DNA from: Buttiauxella izardii
GTDB taxonomy: Bacteria; Pseudomonadota; Gammaproteobacteria; Enterobacterales; Enterobacteriaceae
Assembly (NCBI RefSeq): GCF_003601925.1
Contig: NZ_QZWH01000018.1
Span: 48,888 to 112,887 of the forward strand
Direction: 5' to 3'
Length of the DNA stretch: 64,000 bases
Part shown: positions 21,606-32,388 of the stretch, one piece after another
Position numbering within the stretch: position 1 is the first letter of the stretch
Layout of the letters: the number at the start of each line of letters is the position of its first letter
The notes under the pieces: model-generated
The model's database searches: none
The model's input: only the letters and a program-made list of their open reading frames with translations
What the model was told of the DNA's origin: nothing
Made by a program: the position numbers and the translations under genes

Positions 21606-21928
21606 GAAAACCTCCAAGTTTATTCAGAAAATTACTGCTAATAGCCGCAGTAAGCGGCAACTAACCTGACCGTTTGATACCCAGATACGCCGGAGAACCA
21701 CCAGTCGCCAAAAAAGAGGCGAAAACAACCGGATGCCGACCTTTGGGCAGAAAATTGGTTGATAGTTTACCAGATTTTACGGGTTTTGTGGGGAATGGAT
21801 CTGGAATTTGCCTGAAAGGCTAGTTTTATCATTATGTTAGCGACGCTAAATATAATTTTCAGGCATAAAAAAACCCGGTACAAGACCGGGCTTTTTCGCA
21901 AATTGTATTCTGCAAAAGCAGAGGACAA
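21606..21928. other. Intergenic region between rpsI and sspA
   Basis: A 323-base gap holding the sspA promoter region (minus strand, not resolved by eye) and the rpsI terminator at its left end. An inverted repeat TACTGC..GCAGTA lies at about 21632-21651. I see no gene here. Confidence 0.6.
21866..21896 (-). terminator. Terminator of rplM-rpsI
   Basis: Minus-strand stem CCCGG-TCTTGTA-CCGGG followed by seven T residues; the plus strand also ends in CTTTTT, so it could act both ways. Confidence 0.88.
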
Positions 21929-22800
<872 letters not shown>

Positions 22801-22929
22801 TCACCCAAACGTTTAAAATCAGTTCAAGGTTCACACGACAAAGTCCGGCAAACCTACCCCTTCGAATAGCCAATGCCAGCACGACCAAGTTTTGGGAAAA
22901 AAACTATGGTTGTAACGTGGGGTCGCAAG

Positions 22930-22959
22930 ATTATAGGGAAGTCGCCCCCAAAGGTCGAA
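22930..22959 (-). promoter_or_regulatory. rplM-rpsI promoter
   Basis: Minus-strand -35 TTCGAC, 18-base spacer, perfect -10 TATAAT, in a GC-rich context as expected for a ribosomal protein operon. It gives a leader of about 160 bases, the target for L13 autoregulation in the known system. Confidence 0.8.
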
Positions 22960-23013
22960 CCTTTTTGTAGTTTTTGTCACAGTTTATAGCCAGCGCTGCA
23001 TACAAAATGAAGT

Positions 23014-24132
23014 TCACGGCATATGCGGCAAGCGTAAATACTCTTCACTTTGCATTTCTTGCAGGCGCGACAAGCATCGCTGGAATTCAAAGCGCAATCT
23101 TTCCCCCTGATAAATCTCAAAAAGCGGCACCTGCGCTGAAACCACCAGCTTGACGTGACGCTCGTAAAACTCATCCACCAGCGCAATAAAGCGCCGCGCT
23201 TCATTTTCGTTACGCGTGTTCATTACTGGCACATTAAACAGCATCACGGTATGAAACAGGCGCGAAAGCGCGATGTAATCATGCTGGCTGCGGGCGTCAA
23301 CGCACAACGTATTGAAATCTACTGCCAGCGTCTGGTTCGCCAGCCCAAGCGTGGCTAACGGGCGATGGTTAATTTCCAGCACCGGTTCCCCTGTCCGCGC
23401 CGTGCCAGCTAGCGCGGTATACAGTTTTTCCATTTGCTGCGCAGTTTCGTTATTCAACGGGGAAAGCCACAAGTGGGCCTGAGTCAGCGTTCGCAAGCGG
23501 TAATCAATGCCCGCATCGACGTTCATGACTTCGCAATGTCGCTTTATCGCATCGATCGCGGGCAGGAAACGAGGGCGTTGTAAGCCGTTACGATACAGTT
23601 CATCAGGTGGAATGTTGGATGTTGCCACCAATGTGATTCCCCGTGCGAACAAAGCTTGCATCAGCGTGCCGAGCAACATGGCATCGGTAATGTCCGAGAC
23701 AAAAAATTCATCAAAACAAAGCACATCAGTTTCAGCTTTGAAACGGTCAGCAATCACTTCGAGAGGATCGGTTTGCCCTTGCAATTCGGCCAGTTCTTCG
23801 TGGACGCGCAGCATAAAACGGTGGAAGTGCAGCCTTAACTTGCGCTCGCCAGGTAGACTCTGAAAAAACATATCCATCAACCAGGTTTTCCCGCGCCCCA
23901 CTCCGCCCCACATATACAGCCCGCGAACAGGTTCCTGGCTGGCAGTCACATTGCGTTTACCAAAGAGTTTGCCAAAGAAACTATGGCTGGTTGCGACAGT
24001 CGGCGTTTGGCTGTTCAACGCTTGCCAGATAGCATTCAGCCGGGTTACGGCCTGAAGTTGGACATCATCGGGTTGGTAGCTGCCCTCGCTGAGGGCTTGT
24101 TGGTAGCGCGATGCAGGGGAGTGATTTTGCAT
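23014..24132 (-). CDS. zapE: ZapE, divisome-associated ATPase
   Basis: AFG1-like AAA+ ATPase (formerly YhcM) that acts on the Z ring under low oxygen and heat. It has 372 residues, with Walker A GGVGRGKT at 76-83, Walker B LCFDEFFVSD, sensor residues near ATSNIPPDELYRNGLQR, and an arginine-rich C-terminus. Transcribed away from zapG, with which it shares a 180-base divergent region. Confidence 0.95.
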   Translation of the reverse strand: MQNHSPASRYQQALSEGSYQPDDVQLQAVTRLNAIWQALNSQTPTVATSHSFFGKLFGKRNVTASQEPVRGLYMWGGVGRGKTWLMDMFFQSLPGERKLRLHFHRFMLRVHEELAELQGQTDPLEVIADRFKAETDVLCFDEFFVSDITDAMLLGTLMQALFARGITLVATSNIPPDELYRNGLQRPRFLPAIDAIKRHCEVMNVDAGIDYRLRTLTQAHLWLSPLNNETAQQMEKLYTALAGTARTGEPVLEINHRPLATLGLANQTLAVDFNTLCVDARSQHDYIALSRLFHTVMLFNVPVMNTRNENEARRFIALVDEFYERHVKLVVSAQVPLFEIYQGERLRFEFQRCLSRLQEMQSEEYLRLPHMP

Positions 24133-24312
24133 GGTATTATGGTATTCCCTTAAAAATCGGATTGCCGTTTACTAATTGCTCAAAACAGGACGGTTGTCGA
24201 AAAAAAGGCCGTTCTACCCTAAGCGATGCTGCGTCAGGATTCCACTTCTCTTAGGTTAACGGTTATAGTGGCTACATTACCCTACGGAAACACAAGACAA
24301 CGGGAGAAGTTC

Positions 24313-24714
24313 ATGACCTGGGAATATGCGCTAATTGGGTTAGTTGTTGGCATCATCGTTGGTGCAGTTGCTATGCGTTTTGGCAACCGCAAGCTGCGTC
24401 AGCAGCAAGCAATGCAGTATGAGATTGAGAAAAACAAAGCAGAACTTGAAGAGTATCGTGAAGAGTTAGTCAGCCATTTTGCGCGTAGCGCAGAGTTGCT
24501 GGACAACATGGCACATGATTATCGCCAGCTTTATCAGCACATGGCAAAAAGCTCCAGCAGCCTGTTGCCTGAGATGTCGGCCGAAGCGAACCCGTTCCGT
24601 AATCGCCTTGCTGAGTCAGAAGCCAGCAACGATCAGGCACCGGTGCAGATGCCGCGTGACTACTCTGATGGCGCATCCGGTTTGCTGCGTACTGAACGCG
24701 CAAAACGCGATTAA
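24313..24714 (+). CDS. zapG: ZapG, inner-membrane coiled-coil protein of division and elongation
   Basis: Formerly YhcB. One N-terminal membrane segment (ALIGLVVGIIVGAVAM, residues 6-21), then a coiled coil (about 25-75) and a disordered C-terminal part (about 90-133). It links cell elongation, division and envelope precursor use in E. coli. The ATG at 24313 (MTWEYALIG) follows GGGAGAAG; the open frame extends 29 codons further upstream but that part has no support. The length is 133 residues. Confidence 0.95.
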   Translation: MTWEYALIGLVVGIIVGAVAMRFGNRKLRQQQAMQYEIEKNKAELEEYREELVSHFARSAELLDNMAHDYRQLYQHMAKSSSSLLPEMSAEANPFRNRLAESEASNDQAPVQMPRDYSDGASGLLRTERAKRD

Positions 24715-24736
24715 TCACAAATCCAGAATATTTTTC

Positions 24737-24758
24737 CGGGGTACGGCTTTCGTACCCC
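24737..24758 (+). terminator. Possible terminator after zapG
   Basis: Stem GGGGTACG..CGTACCCC 20 bases after the zapG stop. No clear T-run follows, so termination may be weak. Confidence 0.5.
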
Positions 24759-24890
24759 AATCTCTCTCCAGCACAGCTATCATTTACTTGTATCACTTCA
24801 CTCTATAACAACATTGTTACCCGGCTGATATTTCAATAACATCGGAGTGTTACGGGTTTTCCTTTTCCAGGTTACGAGAGCAAACCATCA

Positions 24891-26261
24891 ATGAAGAAAC
24901 AAACACTGTTGTTGAGTGCCTTAGCGTTAAGCGTCGGACTAACGTTCGGTGTGACATCTCAGGTGAATGCGGCATTGCCAGCACAAATTCCGGGTCAACC
25001 GGCTTTGCCAAGCCTTGCACCGATGCTGGAAAAAGTATTACCCGCCGTGGTGAGTGTGCAGGTTGAAGGCACCGCCGCCGCCCCAACACAGAAAGTCCCG
25101 GAAGAATTTAAGAAGTTCTTTGGCGATGATATGCCGCCTTCTGAAGCTCAACCTTTTGAAGGTTTAGGTTCTGGCGTCATCATTAATGCTGAGAAAGGTT
25201 ATGTGCTGACCAACAATCACGTCATTAATCATGCCGAGAAAATCAGCGTGCAGCTTAATGACGGCCGTGAATTTGATGCCAAACTCATTGGTGGCGATGA
25301 CCAGAGTGATATCGCGCTGATTCAGCTCCAGAATGCGACCGGTTTGACGCAAATCACCGTGGCTGATTCCGACAAACTTCGCGTTGGCGATTTTGCGGTT
25401 GCCGTCGGTAACCCGTTCGGCCTGGGGCAAACGGCAACGTCTGGGATTGTATCGGCTTTGGGTCGTAGCGGCCTGAATCTGGAAGGGTTGGAAAACTTTA
25501 TCCAGACCGATGCCTCCATTAACCGTGGCAACTCCGGTGGCGCATTGCTGAACCTGAACGGCGAGCTTATCGGTATTAACACCGCGATTCTTGCGCCAAG
25601 CGGCGGCAGCGTCGGTATCGGCTTTGCGATCCCAAGTAATATGGCGCAAACCCTGGCCAAACAGCTGATGCAGTTTGGTGAAATTAAACGTGGTTTGCTT
25701 GGTATTAAAGGTACGGAGATGAGTGCTGATATCGCCAAAGCATTCAATCTGACCACACAACGCGGCGCGTTTGTCAGCGAAGTCTTACCGCAATCGGGTT
25801 CAGCCAAAGCGGGCGTAAAAGCAGGTGATGTGATTACCAGCCTGAATGGTAAAACCATCAGCAGCTTTGCAGAACTGCGCGCAAAAATTGCCACCACCGA
25901 ACCTGGAACCGTCGTGAAGCTTGGCTTGCTGCGCGATGGCAAACCACTGGAAGTGAGCGTGACGCTTGATAAGAGCACCGCTTCATCTGCAAATGCTGAG
26001 CTGATTATGCCAGCCTTGCAGGGCGCGACGTTAAGCGATGGTCAGATGAAAGATGGCACCAAAGGGGTGAAACTCGACAGCGTTGAGAAAGGCACACCAG
26101 CGGCGCAGGCCGGGCTGCACAAAGACGATTTCATCATTGGTGTAAACCGCGAAAAAATCTCCACCATTGCTGAGATGCGTAAGGTGCTGGAGTCCAAACC
26201 AGACGTTATTGCACTGCATGTGGCTCGCGGCGAAGAAAGTATCTATCTGTTAGTCCGATAA
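24891..26261 (+). CDS. degQ: DegQ, periplasmic serine endoprotease
   Basis: HtrA-family protease and chaperone in the periplasm. It has 456 residues with a signal peptide at 1-27 (ending VNA, then ALPAQ). The catalytic triad in precursor numbering is His110 (LTNNHVIN), Asp140 (QSDIAL) and Ser215 (RGNSGGAL). Two PDZ domains follow (about 260-355 and 365-456). It lacks the long regulatory LA loop seen in DegP, which identifies it as DegQ. degS lies 86 bases downstream. Confidence 0.97.
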   Translation: MKKQTLLLSALALSVGLTFGVTSQVNAALPAQIPGQPALPSLAPMLEKVLPAVVSVQVEGTAAAPTQKVPEEFKKFFGDDMPPSEAQPFEGLGSGVIINAEKGYVLTNNHVINHAEKISVQLNDGREFDAKLIGGDDQSDIALIQLQNATGLTQITVADSDKLRVGDFAVAVGNPFGLGQTATSGIVSALGRSGLNLEGLENFIQTDASINRGNSGGALLNLNGELIGINTAILAPSGGSVGIGFAIPSNMAQTLAKQLMQFGEIKRGLLGIKGTEMSADIAKAFNLTTQRGAFVSEVLPQSGSAKAGVKAGDVITSLNGKTISSFAELRAKIATTEPGTVVKLGLLRDGKPLEVSVTLDKSTASSANAELIMPALQGATLSDGQMKDGTKGVKLDSVEKGTPAAQAGLHKDDFIIGVNREKISTIAEMRKVLESKPDVIALHVARGEESIYLLVR

Positions 26262-26270
26262 TCTGCTTAG

Positions 26271-26301
26271 TAATCGGACATCTCTGTACGATGTCCGATT
26301 A
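26271..26301 (+). other. Inverted repeat between degQ and degS
   Basis: Perfect 11-base arms TAATCGGACAT / ATGTCCGATTA around a 9-base loop, 9 bases after the degQ stop. There is no T-run. It could be a weak terminator or mRNA-stabilising stem that separates degQ from degS expression. Confidence 0.55.
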
Positions 26302-26347
26302 ACTCATGCTATTCTGCTTCCGGCTTATTATTAACTAATACAAATCC

Positions 26348-27415
26348 ATGTTTCTGAAGATATTACGCTCGGTGGTGATTGGCCTGATTGTGGCTGGCAT
26401 ATTGTTGGTATCCTTACCTTCGCTTCGCCAGAAAATCATTCCTCTGGCCCCCTCGAAATTTGACAGTGCCGATGAAACTCCGCTGAGCTATAACACCGCG
26501 GTGCGACGCGCTGCGCCTGCTGTGGTCAACGTTTACAACCGCAGTGTCGGCAATAACACGCAAAATCAGCTAGAAATTAAAACCCTCGGTTCCGGCGTCA
26601 TCATGGACGAACGCGGCTACATCATTACCAACAAACACGTTATTAATGATGCCGAGCAAATTATCGTTGCCCTGCAGGATGGCCGAGTTTTTGAAGCGCT
26701 GTTGGTTGGTTCCGATAGCCTGACTGATTTAGCCGTGCTGAAAATTAATGCCACAAACCTTCCCGTCATCCCAATCAACAATAAGCGCATGCCACATATT
26801 GGTGATGTCGTGATGGCGATTGGTAACCCGTATAACCTTGGGCAAACCATAACCCAGGGGATTATCAGTGCCACGGGGCGCATCGGCCTTAGCCCTTCTG
26901 GCCGCCAGTCATTCCTGCAAACGGATGCCTCCATTAACCACGGCAACTCCGGTGGCGCGCTGGTTAACTCGCTTGGCGAACTGATGGGCATCAACACCTT
27001 GTCGTTTGATAAAAGCAACGATGGTGAAACGCCTGAAGGCATTGGCTTTGCGATCCCGACTCAGCTTTCGACAAAAATCATGGATAAGCTTATCCGTGAT
27101 GGACGTGTGATTCGTGGTTACATTGGTATTGGCGGGCGTGAGATTACCCCATTGCATGGCCCGGCGACGGGCATCGATCAGATTCAAGGGATCATCGTTA
27201 ACGAAGTTTCCCCTGACGGCCCGGCAGCAAAAGCAGGCCTTCTGGTTAATGACGTGATTATTTCGGTGAACCATAAACCGGCTATTTCCGCATTGGGCAC
27301 CATGGACCAGGTGGCAGAAATTCGCCCAGGTTCAGTCATTCCGGTTGAAGTCATGCGTGATGATAAGAAGCTGACGTTGCAAGTGACGATTCAGGAATAT
27401 CCTGCAACCAACTAA
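26348..27415 (+). CDS. degS: DegS, membrane-anchored stress sensor protease
   Basis: Inner-membrane HtrA protease that senses unfolded outer-membrane proteins and makes the first cut in RseA to release sigma-E. It has 355 residues with an uncleaved anchor at about 8-26, catalytic His97 (TNKHVIN), Asp127 (LTDLAV) and Ser201 (HGNSGGAL), and one PDZ domain (about 255-355) that binds OMP C-termini. It follows degQ and ends at a strong terminator shared with mdh. Confidence 0.97.
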   Translation: MFLKILRSVVIGLIVAGILLVSLPSLRQKIIPLAPSKFDSADETPLSYNTAVRRAAPAVVNVYNRSVGNNTQNQLEIKTLGSGVIMDERGYIITNKHVINDAEQIIVALQDGRVFEALLVGSDSLTDLAVLKINATNLPVIPINNKRMPHIGDVVMAIGNPYNLGQTITQGIISATGRIGLSPSGRQSFLQTDASINHGNSGGALVNSLGELMGINTLSFDKSNDGETPEGIGFAIPTQLSTKIMDKLIRDGRVIRGYIGIGGREITPLHGPATGIDQIQGIIVNEVSPDGPAAKAGLLVNDVIISVNHKPAISALGTMDQVAEIRPGSVIPVEVMRDDKKLTLQVTIQEYPATN

Positions 27416-27436
27416 TCACTCGTGAATGGCAGGCAA

Positions 27437-27469
27437 TAAAAAACCGGAATCTAAGTTCCGGTTTTTTTT
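27437..27469. terminator. Bidirectional terminator between degS and mdh
   Basis: Stem AACCGGAA-TCTAAG-TTCCGGTT with A-run on the left and eight T residues on the right; it can serve degS (+) and mdh (-). Confidence 0.92.
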
Positions 27470-27485
27470 CGCTTAAACGCAGGGT

Positions 27486-29328
<1,843 letters not shown>

Positions 29329-29712
29329 GCGCTAATCCCCTGGTCCCGTTGTCTTTGCACAACGGGAGCAACACATCCTTAACAACTCCTGCTGGTTCCA
29401 CAATTCATCTTTAAAACCGAACACAAACACTTCACCCCGCCTAAACCCCCTGACATCAGCTTGTTATGTGATAAACCGCACAAAAAATCAAAGTCTGACA
29501 TCTCATTGTTTTTACTTATATTTAACACAAAAATAGCAATATACATCCCTTTTTAATAACTTTACGTAATAACCAAAGCCTCTATTATTGTAAAGTTTCA
29601 TAGGGAATAGTTAGCAGGGTATTAATTTTTCGCGTGACTAGTGTATACTTGATTTTGTGATGAGGGTCACGAAACGAAGACCCCAATAAAAGAATACGAC
29701 GAGGTAAAAATT
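29329..29712. other. argR-yhcN intergenic region
   Basis: 384 AT-rich bases without a supported gene. A stem CCCGTTGT..ACAACGGG (29345-29366) follows argR but has no T-run. A TATACT hexamer at 29644-29649 is a plausible -10 for the first yhcN, about 60 bases before its start; I see no clear -35. Confidence 0.55.
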
Positions 29713-29976
29713 ATGAACATGAAATCAACTGTAGTAGCCGCTAGCCTGCTTTCAATGCTGTCATTTGGTGCTTTTGCCGCCACTTCTATTAACGCAGAAC
29801 AAGCGCAGAACCTGCAACCAATGGGTTCAGTTTCTGTCAGCCAGGTAGGCAGTGCGCCAATGGATATGCACCAGATGCTGAGTAAAAAAGCTGAAGAACA
29901 AGGTGCTTCTTCTTATCGCATCACCGAAGCACGTTCTGGCGATGCATGGCATGCGACTGCTGAGCTGTATAAATAA
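29713..29976 (+). CDS. yhcN: YhcN-family periplasmic stress protein, copy 1
   Basis: A DUF1471 (YhcN/BhsA/McbA family) protein of 87 residues. The signal peptide is about 1-22 (ending GAFA, then ATSIN). The mature part carries the family pattern GSVSVSQVGSAPMDM..LSKKAEEQGASSYRITEARSGD and the C-terminal HATAELYK. E. coli YhcN responds to peroxide and acid. The first ATG at 29713 is well placed after GAGG; a second ATG two codons on is possible. A close paralogue follows at 30093. Confidence 0.93.
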   Translation: MNMKSTVVAASLLSMLSFGAFAATSINAEQAQNLQPMGSVSVSQVGSAPMDMHQMLSKKAEEQGASSYRITEARSGDAWHATAELYK

Positions 29977-30092
29977 CAGCCGTTAGCCATAAGCAAAATT
30001 GATACAACATTTAGTTAAAGTGACGACCCCAAGAACAATAAATGCAGTTAAGCCCTTCCGGTCGTTAAGAAAATCATTCAGGAGTAGACATC

Positions 30093-30359
30093 ATGAAAAC
30101 CAAATTAACCATCGCAGGTCTTAGCCTTTTATCTGTTATCTCTTTCGGTGCCAACGCAGCCGCGCATCAGGTAACAACTGAACAAGCTCAAAACTTGCAA
30201 TCCATGGGTAGCATTTCAGTCAGCCAGGTGGGTAGTGCACCAATGGATATGCGTCATGAATTATCACAGAAAGCGACCCAGGAAGGGGCATCAGCCTATC
30301 GCATTACCGAAGCACGTTCGGGCGATACCTGGCACGCCACCGCTGAACTGTATAAATAA
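30093..30359 (+). CDS. YhcN-family periplasmic stress protein, copy 2
   Basis: An 88-residue paralogue of the preceding gene, with its own signal peptide (about 1-22, ending GANA, then AAHQV). The mature halves are very similar: GSISVSQVGSAPMDM, YRITEARSGDTWHATAELYK. It has a separate ribosome site (CAGGAG) and 116 bases separate the two genes, so they could be co-transcribed; a strong terminator follows only the second. E. coli K-12 has one yhcN here, so this is a tandem duplication in this lineage or a loss in E. coli. Its specific stress signal is unknown. Confidence 0.92.
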   Translation: MKTKLTIAGLSLLSVISFGANAAAHQVTTEQAQNLQSMGSISVSQVGSAPMDMRHELSQKATQEGASAYRITEARSGDTWHATAELYK

Positions 30360-30386
30360 ACCCTCGTCGTCAAATATGGCGACTTT

Positions 30387-30411
30387 GCCCCCGCTCGCGG
30401 GGGCTTTTTTA
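30387..30411 (+). terminator. Terminator of the yhcN pair
   Basis: Stem GCCCCCG-CTCG-CGGGGGC followed by six T residues, 27 bases after the second yhcN. Confidence 0.95.
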
Positions 30412-30426
30412 TACCTGCAAATTTGG

Positions 30427-30699
30427 TTATCCACGCACGTTAAAACGCAGTTGCCCTTCAAGCTCTTCTTCTGCCTCATCAAAAAGCAAAATCAACGCGC
30501 CGTAACGCCGCCTTTGCATTTCTGGCAGATGAACAAATTCAATCTCTACAGGGAGCGGTAAAATGTCTCCGACAACCACGTCCCATAAACTATCGAGATC
30601 GTGAACCTGCTTTTTATCGAGTTGAAAAACCTGGATAAAGTGGCGATAGAATCCCGGTTGATCTTCTATCTGACTAAAATCAAAGGTGTATTTTTTCAT
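30427..30699 (-). CDS. yhcO: YhcO, barstar-family protein
   Basis: A 90-residue barstar-fold protein (putative ribonuclease inhibitor). Typical barstar features are the N-terminal strand YTFDFSQI, the [17 protein letters not shown] segment and the acidic stretch [11 protein letters not shown]. In E. coli its partner is unknown and no cognate barnase is encoded nearby; none is seen in this window either. It lies 34 bases upstream of the aldehyde dehydrogenase stop, on the same strand, so the dehydrogenase transcript could read into it. Confidence 0.93.
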   Translation of the reverse strand: MKKYTFDFSQIEDQPGFYRHFIQVFQLDKKQVHDLDSLWDVVVGDILPLPVEIEFVHLPEMQRRRYGALILLFDEAEEELEGQLRFNVRG

Positions 30700-30733
30700 C
30701 GATTGTCACCTTAACCCGTACGCGATGTGGTGA

Positions 30734-32188
30734 CTACAGCCCGCCAATATGCAGGGTTTTCACTTCCAGAAACTCATCCAGACCCAACACCGAACCTTCA
30801 CGTCCCAGGCCTGACTCTTTCACGCCGCCAAACGGCCCCAACTCAGTCGAAACGGCACACTCGTTGATCCCAATCATCCCGCTTTCAAGCGCTTGAGAGA
30901 CACGGAACACGCGCGCCAGATTCTGAGTATAGAAGTAAGCAGCCAAACCAAATGGCGTGTTATTCGCCCGCTCAATGACTTCCTCTTCCGTCTTGAAGCT
31001 AAAGCAGGCCGCCAGCGGGCCAAAGGTTTCTTCCTGCGCCAGTTTCATGTCGTCGTTAGCATCAACAATCACCGTTGGCTGCCAGAAGTTGCCACCCAAT
31101 TCATGGCTGTTGCCGCCCACCAGCACTTTTCCGCCTTTCGCCTGCGCATCTTCCACATGTTCACGCACTTTATCGACCGCTGATTTTTCAATTAATGGCC
31201 CGACAACCACGCCCTCTTCCAGGCCATTACCCACTTTCAGGGCTTTGACGGCGTCCGCCAGTTTATTCACGAACTGGTCGTAGACCTTTTCCTGAATGAA
31301 GAAACGGTTCACGCTGACGCACACTTGCCCGGCATTACGGAATTTATTCGCTATCGCCCCTTTTACCGCTTCGTCGATATCAGCATCGTCAAAAACGATA
31401 TACGGCGCGTTCCCACCCAGTTCCATTGATACCTTTTTCATGGTTTCAGCCGCATTACGCACCAGCGTTTTGCCGACTGCAGTGGAACCAGTGAATGAAA
31501 TTTTGCGCACATCGTGGCTGGCCATAATCGCATCGCTAATTTCTTGCGTATTCCCGGCCACGGCATTGAGTACGCCATCAGGGACTCCCGCTTTTTTCGC
31601 CAGCGCTAACAAAGCAAATGCGGAGAGCGGCGTGTTATTCGCCGGTTTAATCACGCCAGTACAACCCGCGGCAAGCGCCGGGCCGAGTTTGCGAGTCAGC
31701 ATCGCCATCGGGAAATTCCACGGCGTGATAGCGGCGACAACGCCCATCGGCTCACGGGTGGCGAGAATGCGCGAACCCGGTTTTACCGGAGGAATGATTT
31801 CACCGTTTGCCCGCTTAGCTTGCTCAGCAAACCACTGAATAAAACTCGCGGCATATTCGACTTCGCCTTCCGCCTCTTTCAACGGTTTGCCTTGTTCGGT
31901 GGTCATTAAGCGCCCGAGCCAGGCTTTGTTCTCAATAATTAACTGGAACCAGCGATAGAGAATGGTTGAGCGTTCTTTGGCGGTTTTTGCACGCCACGCC
32001 GGGAATGCTTTGGCAGCGGCGGCAATCGCTTCTTCGGTTTCCTTTTTACCCGCCTTCGCCACTTTAGCGACTACTTCGCCAGTGGCTGGATTGAGCACAT
32101 CGAAAGTTGCGCTGAGTTTGCGCCATTCTCCATCAACCAGATAACCGGTGTTAAATAATTCACTGTCCTGGAGTGCCTGATTTGTCAT
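30734..32188 (-). CDS. NAD(P)-dependent succinate-semialdehyde-type dehydrogenase
   Basis: A 484-residue aldehyde dehydrogenase closest in layout to GabD/Sad: Asn158 and Lys181 for cofactor binding (PWNFP, IKPANN), catalytic Glu256 in SMELGGNAP and nucleophile Cys290 in NAGQVCVSVNRF, ending GREGSVLGLDEFLEVKTLHIGGL. The expected reaction is oxidation of succinate semialdehyde or a related semialdehyde; substrate is inferred from family only. The ATG at 32188 follows AGGAG; the open frame further upstream crosses into an ERIC element and is not coding. K-12 has no gene here between yhcO and aaeB, so this is an accessory insertion. No gabT or regulator is adjacent. Confidence 0.85.
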   Translation of the reverse strand: MTNQALQDSELFNTGYLVDGEWRKLSATFDVLNPATGEVVAKVAKAGKKETEEAIAAAAKAFPAWRAKTAKERSTILYRWFQLIIENKAWLGRLMTTEQGKPLKEAEGEVEYAASFIQWFAEQAKRANGEIIPPVKPGSRILATREPMGVVAAITPWNFPMAMLTRKLGPALAAGCTGVIKPANNTPLSAFALLALAKKAGVPDGVLNAVAGNTQEISDAIMASHDVRKISFTGSTAVGKTLVRNAAETMKKVSMELGGNAPYIVFDDADIDEAVKGAIANKFRNAGQVCVSVNRFFIQEKVYDQFVNKLADAVKALKVGNGLEEGVVVGPLIEKSAVDKVREHVEDAQAKGGKVLVGGNSHELGGNFWQPTVIVDANDDMKLAQEETFGPLAACFSFKTEEEVIERANNTPFGLAAYFYTQNLARVFRVSQALESGMIGINECAVSTELGPFGGVKESGLGREGSVLGLDEFLEVKTLHIGGL

Positions 32189-32220
32189 AGTTTTTCTCCT
32201 GTTATGAATTGGGCATCTGA

Positions 32221-32346
32221 TATACCCAAAATAATTCGAGTTGCAGACAGGCGGCAAGCGAGTGAATCCCGATGAGCTTACTCTGGTAAGTGATTCGGGT
32301 GAGCAAACGCAGCCAACGCATCTGCAAATTGAAGTATGAAGGGTAT
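32221..32346. repeat. ERIC element (126-bp intergenic repeat)
   Basis: Exactly 126 bases between the terminal inverted repeats TATACCC and GGGTATA. The inner arms AATTCGAGTTGCAG / CTGCAAATTGAAGTATGA and the core AGTGAATCCC..GAGCTTAC..GTAAGTGATTCGGGTGAGC match the enterobacterial ERIC consensus. It sits 32 bases upstream of the dehydrogenase start and just downstream of the aaeB terminator, so it is transcribed with, or sits in the promoter of, the dehydrogenase. Confidence 0.93.
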
Positions 32347-32357
32347 AAGTATAGATA

Positions 32358-32385
32358 CAAAAAAGCCGACGCATTGCGTCGGCTC
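32358..32385 (-). terminator. Terminator of aaeXAB
   Basis: Minus-strand stem AGCCGACGCA..TGCGTCGGCT followed by TTTTTT, a few bases after the aaeB stop. Confidence 0.92.
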
Positions 32386-32388
32386 GGG

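Noticed and set aside
24226..24312. 29-codon upstream extension of ZapG
   Set aside because: The membrane anchor begins at MTWEYALIG after a clear GGGAGAAG; the extension has no membrane or signal character.
26271..26301. degQ-degS inverted repeat as a mobile-element end or regulator operator
   Set aside because: Position straight after a stop codon and the lack of a partner copy make an mRNA stem more likely; kept only as a structure.
32189..32374. N-terminal extension of the aldehyde dehydrogenase through the ERIC region
   Set aside because: It translates the ERIC repeat and a terminator; AGGAG before the ATG at 32188 decides the start.
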